DNA from: Desulfobacteraceae bacterium
GTDB lineage: Bacteria > Desulfobacterota > Desulfobacteria > Desulfobacterales > BuS5
Assembly (NCBI GenBank): GCA_030642865.1
Contig: DAOWMW010000089.1
Location: 1 to 6,046 of the forward strand
Length of the DNA: 6,046 nt
Direction: 5' to 3'
A program made the position numbers and the translations under genes. Shown piece by piece: positions 1-5,907 of this stretch (positions are counted from its first letter, which is position 1; each line of letters starts with the position of its first letter). The notes beneath the pieces were generated by a model that saw only the letters and a program-made list of their open reading frames with translations, made no database searches and was not told the origin of the DNA.

Positions 1-1405
1 CCTTTAAACTGTTTATTCCTGTCTCTTTTTTTTCTTTTGCTTCAAGTCTGGCAATCCAGGTTTTACCATTTTGTGTGATTTCCACAAGCTCATCTAATTC
101 GCTATTATAACCTTCCTTGATAATCCCTCCATTATTTAGTGAAGGGGGAGCATCTTCCCGGATCGATTTTTCAAGGATATCTGTAAGTGGAGTAAAGTCG
201 TGGGGTATATTTTTTTTAAAAAATTGTGCGGAAAATTCGGAAAGGCCTGACCAAATATCAGGAAGACTTTTTAAAGAGCGTTTTAATGCTATGAGATCCC
301 TGGCAGTGGAATGCCCCAGGGAGATTCTGCTCCCTAAACGCTCCATGTCATAAACTGATTTTAAGGATTCACGTATTTTTTTTACTCTGAATATATTGTC
401 CTTAGCCTCTTTAACGGCATTTTGTCTTAAACGAATTTTATCAATATCGAGCATGGGGTACCTGAGCCAGGTTTTAAGAAGCCTTCCCCCCATGGAAGTA
501 ACTGTCTGGTCGAGGATTCCGAAAAGGCTCCCCTTTTTTTCTCCGGTATTCAGGTTGCTAAAAATTTCAAGATTTTTGCAGCTTACATTATCTAAAAGAA
601 GAAAACTATCAAGGGAATATGTTTCAAGTTTTGTGAAGTGTTCGGTTTTCTGTTTTTGGGTTTCCCTGACATAGTAGAGTATTGCACCAGCCGCACATAT
701 ACCGGCATTTAGTTTTTTGTGTTGAGAAGTTTTTAAAGATGCTCTTCTAAATTGTTCAGTAAGTTTTTTTTCTGCTTTTGTATATTCAAAAGCATCGTCA
801 TTAACATAGGTTATTATTTTTTCAGAAAATGCATTCCCCGCGGATGAAAGTACCGGGTGTTTTTGTGCAAATTCCGGAAGAATAATTTCACTGGGGGAAA
901 TACGCCTTGCCTCATCTATTATAGAATGCAAATCGTCTGTTTCAGATAGCCTGAAAGTTCCAGTCGATATATCAAGATATGATAACCCTATCTTTTTTTC
1001 ATGGTAAGTCAGGGAAAGGAGAAAATTGTTGGTTTTTTCATCTAAAAGTTCATCCTCAATTATCATACCAGGAGTTATAACCCTGACAACATCCCGTTTT
1101 ACGAGTCCCCTGGCTGTGGCAGCATCTTCGACCTGATCGCATATGGCCACTTTGCATCCATGCCCTATAAGTTTTGCAAGATAAGTCTGTGCGCTTTTAT
1201 AAGGTATTCCGCACATGGGAACCTGGGATGGGCCTTTTTTATTTCTGGATGTCAGAGTTATGCCTAATATTCTTGATGCTTTTTTTGCATCTTCAAAAAA
1301 CATTTCGTAAAAATCACCCATCCTGTAAAAGAGTATTGCATCAGAATACTCTTTTTTAATGGAGAGATACTGTTTTATCATGGGTGTGATTTTAGGATAA
1401 CTCAT
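1..1405 (-). CDS. mutS: DNA mismatch repair protein MutS, N-terminal 468 residues (runs off left edge)
   Basis: MutS binds base mismatches and small insertion/deletion loops and, with MutL, starts mismatch repair. Reading the minus strand from ATG at 1405 gives an open frame to the window edge. It begins MSYPKITPMIKQYL and carries the mismatch-recognition motif GDFYEMF, with the wedge Phe32 and Glu34 (the F-x-E of MutS1 proteins, absent from MutS2). Further family landmarks are VPMCGIPYKSAQTYLAKLIG, VAICDQVED and VKRDVVRVITPG in domain I, a connector domain (about 120-260), and the lever/clamp region with LDQTVTSMGGRLLKTWLRYP near residue 320. The last visible residues, ARLEAKEKKETGINSLK, fall in the clamp. 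The Walker ATPase and C-terminal dimerisation parts, about half of an 850-residue family protein, lie outside. The start matches the family N-terminus and follows the lapA-like stop by 2 nt. A modest AGGAAA lies 10 nt upstream, inside the preceding gene. Family assignment is secure. Confidence 0.97.
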   Translation of the reverse strand, partial: MSYPKITPMIKQYLSIKKEYSDAILFYRMGDFYEMFFEDAKKASRILGITLTSRNKKGPSQVPMCGIPYKSAQTYLAKLIGHGCKVAICDQVEDAATARGLVKRDVVRVITPGMIIEDELLDEKTNNFLLSLTYHEKKIGLSYLDISTGTFRLSETDDLHSIIDEARRISPSEIILPEFAQKHPVLSSAGNAFSEKIITYVNDDAFEYTKAEKKLTEQFRRASLKTSQHKKLNAGICAAGAILYYVRETQKQKTEHFTKLETYSLDSFLLLDNVSCKNLEIFSNLNTGEKKGSLFGILDQTVTSMGGRLLKTWLRYPMLDIDKIRLRQNAVKEAKDNIFRVKKIRESLKSVYDMERLGSRISLGHSTARDLIALKRSLKSLPDIWSGLSEFSAQFFKKNIPHDFTPLTDILEKSIREDAPPSLNNGGIIKEGYNSELDELVEITQNGKTWIARLEAKEKKETGINSLK

Positions 1406-1407
1406 GT

Positions 1408-1806
1408 TTATAATTTTTCCTGTTCAATGGAATCTTCCTTGACTGCTGTATCGTCTGGCATATCAGCTTGTTGCGAGGTGGCATACTGTTTTGTAAATGC
1501 AGTTAATTCATTTCTTAAAGTGCATATTTCTGTTTTGAGAGTTTCATTGGAGACAGTCAATTTTTTTATTGTTTTATTTGCTTTGAATTTTTTATAAAGG
1601 CAAAATAAATAAGAGATTAAAAGACCAGCAAGAAAAAAAGCTGCAATAATTACGGCATTTGTCAGGTCAGAGGTCTCACGGTGAGCCATAAAGGGAATAT
1701 CAAGAATAAGATTATGCTTTGCCATAAAAAATTCCCTGTTCTGATAAAAAACAAAACCAATAATACCGAGTAAAATTACCCATAGAGCGATTTTAATTTT
1801 TTTCAT
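1408..1806 (-). CDS. LapA/DUF1049-type small inner-membrane protein with a cytoplasmic coiled coil
   Basis: This 132-residue protein has two hydrophobic helices, about residues 5-21 and 51-70, joined by a loop containing FYQNREFFMAKHNLILDIPF. After them comes a basic stretch (YKKFKANKTIKK), a probable coiled coil (about 78-110, SNETLKTEICTLRNEL) and an acidic hydrophilic tail. That topology, with an F-x-x-N sequence after helix 1, is the pattern of the LapA (lipopolysaccharide assembly protein A, DUF1049) family. In E. coli LapA works with the TPR protein LapB to control LpxC turnover, but no LapB is visible here, so the role in this organism is unknown. The start is well supported by GGAGG 6 nt upstream. 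The TAA stop is 2 nt before the mutS ATG, so the two are very likely co-transcribed and perhaps translationally coupled. The primary sequence of this family is weakly conserved, so the call rests mainly on topology and length. Confidence 0.75.
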   Translation of the reverse strand: MKKIKIALWVILLGIIGFVFYQNREFFMAKHNLILDIPFMAHRETSDLTNAVIIAAFFLAGLLISYLFCLYKKFKANKTIKKLTVSNETLKTEICTLRNELTAFTKQYATSQQADMPDDTAVKEDSIEQEKL

Positions 1807-1812
1807 ATTTTG

Positions 1813-1817
1813 CCTCC
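1813..1817 (-). promoter_or_regulatory. Strong Shine-Dalgarno site of the lapA-like gene
   Basis: The minus strand reads GGAGG with 6 nt to the ATG at 1806, an ideal spacing. It is the only consensus-quality ribosome site among the five main genes here and fixes the start of the lapA-like gene. Because mutS begins 2 nt after that gene ends, it may also drive translation of mutS by coupling. Confidence 0.85.
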
Positions 1818-1914
1818 AAATTATTTATGTTATTGTCTATAAAGTGTAGTCGTCATTAGGTATCCATGGCTCAATTTATGGCCGAACTCAGGATCAGGCT
1901 CCATTTTTGTAAGT

Positions 1915-3114
1915 CTATTTCATATATTTTGTCACTTCGTCAGGGGATTGCCGTAAAAAATACTGGTCAGTCATCCCTGCAATAAAATCCCTTACTTTTT
2001 CTCCGCTGGTATGATTGTCAATATATTCTTCTGACATATCCTTTAAAAAATGGCTGAAAATAACAGAAGATCTGTTTTTTTGCTCAATATCATTTAAATA
2101 TTTTTCAAACAGCATGGTAAAAAGTTTTTTTATTCTATTAATATGCTTTTTTATGGCAGGGTTTAAATAAATTTTTTCAAGATTAAAATCCTTTAATATT
2201 TTTAATGCGGCAGATACCTTGTGGCTAAGGGAAATATAATCCTTTCCAAAACTTTGTTCTATAATATCTGTTACGAGTATATGTACAATTGTTCCGTTTG
2301 TATTCCCCAGGACATCAACCACTTCACAGGGGATTTCATTACGCTTAATAATATTCAGGCGAATTGCATCTTCAAGATCACGACCTATATAACTTATTGT
2401 ATCCGCCATCCTCATTACACATCCTTCAAGTGTCATGGGGACAAGTTTTGCCTCGGGTCTGGTTTTTTTAAGAAATATCTCTTTTTCATGTATTTCAAAA
2501 GACTTATCATTGCAAGGTTTAAGTACTCGATTATGTATTTCACCGTCATGGCATAATATTCCATCAAGGGTCTGAAGAGACAGATTCCATCCTTTTCCTT
2601 TACGTTCCACTTTTTCAAGAAACTGTACACTTTGAACGCTGTGACGAAATTCTCCAATACCATGCGCCTGGCAAAGGCGGGACAAGAACCTTTCTCCGTC
2701 ATGTCCAAAGGGTGTATGCCCTATGTCATGTCCTAAGGCAATGGCTTCGATGAGATCTTCATTTAACCTCAAAAAACGTCCAATTGTTCTTGCTATTTTG
2801 GAAACCAGTTGTACATGGAGTACTCTGTGGGTAATATGGTCATTTTTAATAAGATAAAATACCTGTGTCTTATCTATATACCTGGTGTAGGCATGGGAAT
2901 GGAGAATTCTATCAGTATCCTTGGCAAAAACCTGACGATATTCCTTTGGAAAAGGAGGCTCTGATTTTTTGCGCAGACCAGAAATGCTCAAGGTGGCGAA
3001 TGAAGACAACCTTTCCGATTCTTCCATATCCAGTGTATGTTTGAGTTGATTAAGATCCATCTGTTTTTGTTTTTTAATTATTGGTGTTAGCTTTTGCATG
3101 AAACCATTCAACAT
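1915..3114 (-). CDS. HD-domain phosphohydrolase, dGTPase (dNTP triphosphohydrolase)-like, divergent subfamily
   Basis: Members of this family (Dgt and the type-2 dGTPase-like proteins) cut dNTPs to the deoxynucleoside and triphosphate in the cytoplasm. The 399-residue protein shows the family order: a YTRYIDKTQVF motif (77-87), His100 in HRVLHVQLVSKIART, the HD pair His129-Asp130 in ALGHDIGHTPFGHDGE with His138 and Glu141 (equivalents of the E. coli catalytic His/Glu), EFRHSVQS with His158, DGILCHDGE (184-192), and the final metal-ligand Asp238 in RMADTISYIGRDLEDA. Near the C-terminus VRDFIAGMTDQYFL (374-387) is also typical. All expected metal ligands are present. The usual Glu of the TH-x-x-E-V motif is Leu103, and the motif before it is altered, so substrate preference could differ. 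The start is uncertain: Met1 (3114), Met6 (3099) and Met19 (3060) are all possible and none has a good ribosome site. It stands alone, with 191 bp before and 108 bp after. Confidence 0.88.
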   Translation of the reverse strand: MLNGFMQKLTPIIKKQKQMDLNQLKHTLDMEESERLSSFATLSISGLRKKSEPPFPKEYRQVFAKDTDRILHSHAYTRYIDKTQVFYLIKNDHITHRVLHVQLVSKIARTIGRFLRLNEDLIEAIALGHDIGHTPFGHDGERFLSRLCQAHGIGEFRHSVQSVQFLEKVERKGKGWNLSLQTLDGILCHDGEIHNRVLKPCNDKSFEIHEKEIFLKKTRPEAKLVPMTLEGCVMRMADTISYIGRDLEDAIRLNIIKRNEIPCEVVDVLGNTNGTIVHILVTDIIEQSFGKDYISLSHKVSAALKILKDFNLEKIYLNPAIKKHINRIKKLFTMLFEKYLNDIEQKNRSSVIFSHFLKDMSEEYIDNHTSGEKVRDFIAGMTDQYFLRQSPDEVTKYMK

Positions 3115-3139
3115 CTGCCGGGTCTCGTTACATTTGCCG
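3111..3139. repeat. Pair of direct repeats ACAT(C/T)TGCCG at the HD-gene start
   Basis: ACATCTGCCG at 3111-3120 and ACATTTGCCG at 3130-3139 match at 9 of 10 positions, with centres 19 bp apart (about two helical turns). The first covers the start codon of the HD gene. The second lies 31 bp before the plus-strand small ORF. Placement between two divergent reading frames suggests an operator, but a pair this short may be chance. Confidence 0.35.
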
Positions 3140-3180
3140 ATCTGATTTTAACCTGAATTGAGGTGATCAGATGTCAGGTT
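3140..3180 (+). promoter_or_regulatory. Interleaved inverted repeats covering a ribosome-binding site
   Basis: Two perfect 7-bp complementary pairs are interleaved: ATCTGAT (3140-3146) with ATCAGAT (3166-3172), and AACCTGA (3150-3156) with TCAGGTT (3174-3180). In addition ACCT (3151-3154) can pair with AGGT (3161-3164), the core of the Shine-Dalgarno sequence. In plus-strand RNA the order A-B-A'-B' allows either of two alternative stems or an H-type pseudoknot. The A' arm overlaps the small ORF's ATG and the B' arm covers its codons 2-4. The pairing is seen in the sequence; a role in hiding the ribosome site is inferred. Confidence 0.4.
3160..3165 (+). promoter_or_regulatory. Near-perfect Shine-Dalgarno site for the plus-strand small ORF
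   Basis: GAGGTGATC starting at 3160 matches the anti-Shine-Dalgarno complement (AGGAGGTGATC) at nine consecutive bases. GAGGT is followed by 6 nt before the ATG at 3171. This is better than the site of most annotated genes in the window and is the main reason to take the small ORF seriously. Confidence 0.5.
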
Positions 3181-3272
3181 TAGCTTTGAAAAAGCGAGGT
3201 ATTACATCAGCAGTAAATAAAACCCAGTGGCTGAAAATCTATAGCAAAACATACTGTGATCATTTTGGCTAA
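3171..3272 (+). CDS. Candidate 33-residue small protein, plus strand, unknown function
   Basis: ATG at 3171 opens a 33-codon frame ending with TAA at 3270-3272. The peptide begins MSGLALKKRGITSAVNKTQW and ends YCDHFG. It is basic (six Lys/Arg in the first 26 residues against one Asp), has a single Trp and a single Cys, and has no clear membrane helix or signal peptide. I do not recognise it. Support comes from a GAGGTGATC ribosome site at ideal spacing and from a hairpin with a short T-run directly after the stop. It is the only plus-strand candidate gene; it diverges from the HD gene and converges on the end of the LolB-like gene, which it does not overlap. No convincing promoter was found before it. 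It could be a leader or regulatory peptide, a small toxin-like protein, the remnant of a longer gene, or a chance frame. Confidence 0.4.
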   Translation: MSGLALKKRGITSAVNKTQWLKIYSKTYCDHFG

Positions 3273-3296
3273 TAGCTGACTGCACAGCTTATTTTT
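3271..3296 (+). terminator. Hairpin with short T-run after the small ORF; weak intrinsic terminator candidate
   Basis: AATAGCTG (3271-3278), loop ACTGCA, then CAGCT (3285-3289), a bulged T and ATT (3291-3293) make an 8-bp stem with one bulge, followed by TTT on the plus strand. It starts inside the stop codon of the 33-codon ORF. On the minus strand it lies about 10 nt beyond the LolB-like stop, but there it lacks a following T-run, so if it works it fits the plus-strand transcript better. The stem is short and only half G/C. Confidence 0.35.
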
Positions 3297-3305
3297 GCTT
3301 GAAAT

Positions 3306-4091
3306 CTATATTTTAGGAGCCTCCAGTATAAATAATGATGGGGATAGATCAATATCAGTCCAGAATCTGTTAATTATAAGATTAACCTCTGCATCATCAC
3401 CTGTTATTTTTATCTGTTTTGCAAGGCTGTTATTTTCTATTTTTTCAAATTCTGCCTTGTAAGCAAGTTTACCCTTTGAATTGAAAATTTTGATTTTATG
3501 CACATTCCCATTCTTTTTATCAAGAAAAATTTTTTCAACCAATTTGCCAGAGGTTGTCTTCAAAATCAGGATATCTTCCTTTAACTCCTTTTTTTCATGC
3601 AGCAGGGGGAAAGAATGTTTTCTTACGGGTATGCGGCCTGTTAGTAAAGGGATAATATCCGTGAATTCAAGGGGAATCTCTGTGAATTTATTTATTAATT
3701 TATCAGATATTTTTTTTTTGTATAAATGCTGCTTAAGATGTGAAAAAAAATAGATCTGTTTTCCATTGCAGGCTGCACTGATGACAGGACGCCCCCCGGT
3801 GCCCAGAATTTCGATTCGGAGTTTTTTATTCCCTGAACATATCCATGCTACCCTGGCAGTTTGAAAACTGTTTTTATTAATAAAGGTTATTTTTCCAATC
3901 CCTTTAAATGTTTCGAAACTATTGTTTTTTTTTTTAATACTGGAGAGAATGGTCAAGGCTTTTGGATCGTTAAATATTTCAGCAGGTTTTTTTGCAATGC
4001 TGCTGCAAGAGGCAAGGCAAAAAAGGGATATTACTATGATTAAGAAAAATCTGATCACCGCAAAATTTAAATTGTACAATTTACGATCCAT
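3306..4091 (-). CDS. LolB/DUF4292-like outer-membrane lipoprotein
   Basis: The 261-residue protein has a basic N-terminus, a hydrophobic stretch (about 11-27) and a lipobox Leu-Ala-Ser-Cys with the lipidated Cys29, so it should be processed by signal peptidase II. The mature part is rich in beta strand and follows the LolB-like/DUF4292 pattern: an opening FKGIGKITF (63-70), then ARVAWICSGNKKLRIEILGTG (about 79-99), PVISAACNGKQIYFFS, and LLTGRIPV near 150. E. coli LolB inserts lipoproteins into the outer membrane; here only a related fold and an outer-membrane role are inferred. It begins 46 bp after the TPR lipoprotein, with no terminator between, so the two are probably co-transcribed. I kept the first ATG because it gives a complete signal peptide, although no good ribosome site precedes it. 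Coding-strand runs of 11 A (Lys53-Asn56) and 10 A (Lys125-Ile128) interrupt the frame. It could instead be an unrelated beta-rich lipoprotein. Confidence 0.7.
   Translation of the reverse strand: MDRKLYNLNFAVIRFFLIIVISLFCLASCSSIAKKPAEIFNDPKALTILSSIKKKNNSFETFKGIGKITFINKNSFQTARVAWICSGNKKLRIEILGTGGRPVISAACNGKQIYFFSHLKQHLYKKKISDKLINKFTEIPLEFTDIIPLLTGRIPVRKHSFPLLHEKKELKEDILILKTTSGKLVEKIFLDKKNGNVHKIKIFNSKGKLAYKAEFEKIENNSLAKQIKITGDDAEVNLIINRFWTDIDLSPSLFILEAPKI
3710..3719 (-). repeat. 10-A mononucleotide tract inside the LolB-like gene
   Basis: Ten consecutive T on the plus strand (A on the coding strand) encode Lys125-Lys127 and the first base of Ile128. A tract this long is a candidate site for replication or transcription slippage. 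Confidence 0.9.
3925..3935 (-). repeat. 11-A mononucleotide tract near the 5' end of the LolB-like gene
   Basis: Eleven A on the coding strand encode Lys53-Lys55 and part of Asn56, just after the lipoprotein signal. Gain of one A gives IKKKKQ and then a stop. Loss of one A gives a stop after about 14 altered codons. Either change would leave only a short lipidated peptide. Confidence 0.92.
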
Positions 4092-4137
4092 TTTTAAAAA
4101 AAATATGGGGATGAAGTAATAAAGATAAAATCATATG

Positions 4138-5847
4138 TCACATATTGTTCTGTAATTTCAATATTTTTTCTTGAATATCTGATTTGTTTCCATTTTTTTT
4201 AAAAAGAGAATTTTTGTATGCTTCAATGGCCTTTTTTTTGTCACCATTTTGGAAATATGCATCTCCCAGGTGATCCTGTACAGTTGGATCGTCAGGAATC
4301 AACTCAGCTGCTTTTATCAGATATTTCAGTGCTTTTTTATATTTTTTTTTTTTATAGTATACCCATCCAAGGCTGTCTATAATATACCCGTCATTCGGCC
4401 TTAAGTTTAAAGCCTTTGTAACAAGCTCCTCGGCTTTGTCAAGACTTTCTCCCATATCTGCATAGGTATAACCCAGATAATTTAAACCTTCCACGTGCTG
4501 GGGATTTATCTTTATAACGGTTTGCATTGCTTTTAAACAATCATTTTTCAGACCCAGTTTGTCATAGATAACCCCCAATTGGAAATGGAGTTCTGAATAA
4601 TCAGGGTTTATTTTAATACCCTGTTTAAGAAGTGTTACTGATTTATTAAACTCTCCGGCTTCATAATAAAAGTAGTTTAAATATAAAATTGTCGGGACAC
4701 TATCCGGGAAATCCTTTAAGTTTTTTTCAAGTGTGGCAATGGTACGATCAGTTTTGCCACACTTTGCATGAATAAAAGCTATGTTAAAAACAGTCTTTTC
4801 GTAAAACTCAGATCCATGTTTAACCTTATTATAATGTAATAATGCTTTTTTGTAATTTTTATTTAGATCGTATGATAAACCAGCCGAATAGTGGATACTG
4901 TCACTGTCAGGAGCACCTTTTAACATTCCTTCATAAACTGTAGATGCTGCATTGTAATCTTCTTTAGCAAGATAAATACGGGAAACCATTTTAATGACAG
5001 CGATATCTTTTATGCTTTTTTTGCCAAGTTTAATGAAAAGTTTTTCAGCATTTTTTTTCCGGTTTATTATATGATAATAATAGGCAAGTTCAATTAAAGC
5101 CTTTAAGTTATCAGGCTGTTTTTCTAAAATGCTTTTATATATCTTTATTGCCTTTTTCTTTTCTCCTGTTTGAATAAATATTTTGGCAAGTTCGAATTGT
5201 GGAATTTCCAGCTCAGGTTCAAGTTCCAGAGTCCGTTGGAATTCTTTTTTTGCTTTGTTGAAATCCCCTTTATCAGCATAGATCTTCCCTAGAAAAAAAT
5301 GTCCTGCATAGGCTTCAGGAAAATTTTCACCCAGTTTTTTATATAAGGTCTCAGCTTTTGCAACCTCCCCTTGTTTAAGGTATATATTACCCAGGAATAA
5401 ATAAATATCCTCTTGTCCGGGATCTATCTCTATCACCCTGGAATATACATTTATAGTGTTTTCCAGGTTCCCCATATCGTAATTAAGCTTGCCCAGGAGT
5501 ATTAATACAGCAACATTGTCAGGTTCCTGGTGGAGTATTTCTTTAACAACTTCCAAACCCTTGTCTGTTTTGTTCATATTAAGGTAAAGGAGGAGAAGTT
5601 CTTTTTTTAAAAATATTGACTCATTGTCACAGGTGATTGCTTTTTGAAGGTAATTTACAGCCGCATCAGGATTCCCCTTTATGCTCTGCAACCGTGCCTG
5701 GATAAAATAATAATATTTTCTGTCGCTGGTAAAAGAAGGCTTTCTTATCTGTTTGTGATCAACGGAAAGGTACTGTTTATTTATTGCACAACCCGTAAAA
5801 AAGAAGATAATCAAAAGTATATTCAGCGTTTTAATAATATATTTCAT
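4138..5847 (-). CDS. TPR-repeat lipoprotein (about 14-15 tetratricopeptide repeats)
   Basis: The 569-residue protein starts with a type II signal peptide: a Lys-containing N-terminus, a hydrophobic core (about 8-17) and a lipobox Phe-Thr-Gly-Cys with Cys20. From about residue 44 to 550 it is built of 34-residue tetratricopeptide repeats. Clear examples are VLILLGKLNYDMGNLENTIN, IYLFLGNIYLKQGEVAKAE, ELHFQLGVIYDKLGLKNDC, and the well-conserved end containing GLNYLGYTYADMGESLDKAE and IIDSLGWVYYKKKKYKKA. TPR superhelices are protein-binding scaffolds, so it probably acts as an adaptor lipidated to the cell envelope; its partner is not identifiable from sequence. It lacks the paired-Cys rubredoxin-like end of LapB. 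It is the first gene of a likely two-gene operon with the LolB-like lipoprotein. ATG at 5847 gives the intact signal peptide, but the upstream ribosome site is poor. A 12-A tract falls at Lys499-Lys502. Confidence 0.88.
   Translation of the reverse strand: MKYIIKTLNILLIIFFFTGCAINKQYLSVDHKQIRKPSFTSDRKYYYFIQARLQSIKGNPDAAVNYLQKAITCDNESIFLKKELLLLYLNMNKTDKGLEVVKEILHQEPDNVAVLILLGKLNYDMGNLENTINVYSRVIEIDPGQEDIYLFLGNIYLKQGEVAKAETLYKKLGENFPEAYAGHFFLGKIYADKGDFNKAKKEFQRTLELEPELEIPQFELAKIFIQTGEKKKAIKIYKSILEKQPDNLKALIELAYYYHIINRKKNAEKLFIKLGKKSIKDIAVIKMVSRIYLAKEDYNAASTVYEGMLKGAPDSDSIHYSAGLSYDLNKNYKKALLHYNKVKHGSEFYEKTVFNIAFIHAKCGKTDRTIATLEKNLKDFPDSVPTILYLNYFYYEAGEFNKSVTLLKQGIKINPDYSELHFQLGVIYDKLGLKNDCLKAMQTVIKINPQHVEGLNYLGYTYADMGESLDKAEELVTKALNLRPNDGYIIDSLGWVYYKKKKYKKALKYLIKAAELIPDDPTVQDHLGDAYFQNGDKKKAIEAYKNSLFKKNGNKSDIQEKILKLQNNM
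4342..4353 (-). repeat. 12-A mononucleotide tract in the TPR lipoprotein gene
   Basis: Twelve A on the coding strand form four AAA codons (Lys499-Lys502). One extra A leads to TATAAAAAA being read as ATA TAA, an immediate stop. One fewer A stops about five codons later at TGA. Slippage would remove the last two repeats or so while keeping the rest of the lipoprotein. Confidence 0.92.
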
Positions 5848-5907
5848 ATATGGGATTTTTTTAAAGTAGTGTCCAAACAGGAAATTGCAAGAAACAAAAT
5901 TTTTAAA

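Noticed and set aside
117..674. Plus-strand ORFs at 117-353 and 396-674
   Set aside because: They lie antisense to the mutS reading frame, whose translation matches the MutS family throughout. They show no ribosome site or recognisable domain.
1174..1359. Plus-strand ORF of 61 codons
   Set aside because: Antisense to the highly conserved N-terminal mismatch-binding region of mutS.
1866..1985. Plus-strand ORF of 39 codons starting at ATG 1866
   Set aside because: More than half lies antisense to the 3' end of the HD gene, the peptide shows no recognisable pattern, and the AGG before it is a weak ribosome site.
2221..2708. Plus-strand ORF 2221-2556 and minus-strand ORF 2433-2708 inside the HD gene
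   Set aside because: Both overlap conserved HD-domain motifs in the main frame. The minus-strand one is an out-of-frame shadow, not a frameshifted second gene.
3115..3305. Clear sigma70 or sigma54 promoter for the HD gene
   Set aside because: Candidate boxes on the minus strand (for example CTGACA with TTAAAA) have spacing of 19-21 nt or poor matches, and no GG/GC pair typical of sigma54 was seen.
3481..4119. Plus-strand ORFs at 3481-3753, 3861-4043 and 3922-4119
   Set aside because: Antisense to the LolB-like lipoprotein, rich in Phe and Leu because they read the complement of lysine-rich sequence, and without family resemblance.
1408..5847. Idea that the lapA-like gene and the TPR protein form a LapA-LapB lipopolysaccharide control pair
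   Set aside because: The TPR protein has a lipoprotein signal and no rubredoxin-like Cys pairs, unlike LapB, which has an N-terminal membrane helix and a metal-binding end. The two genes are also separated by two other genes.
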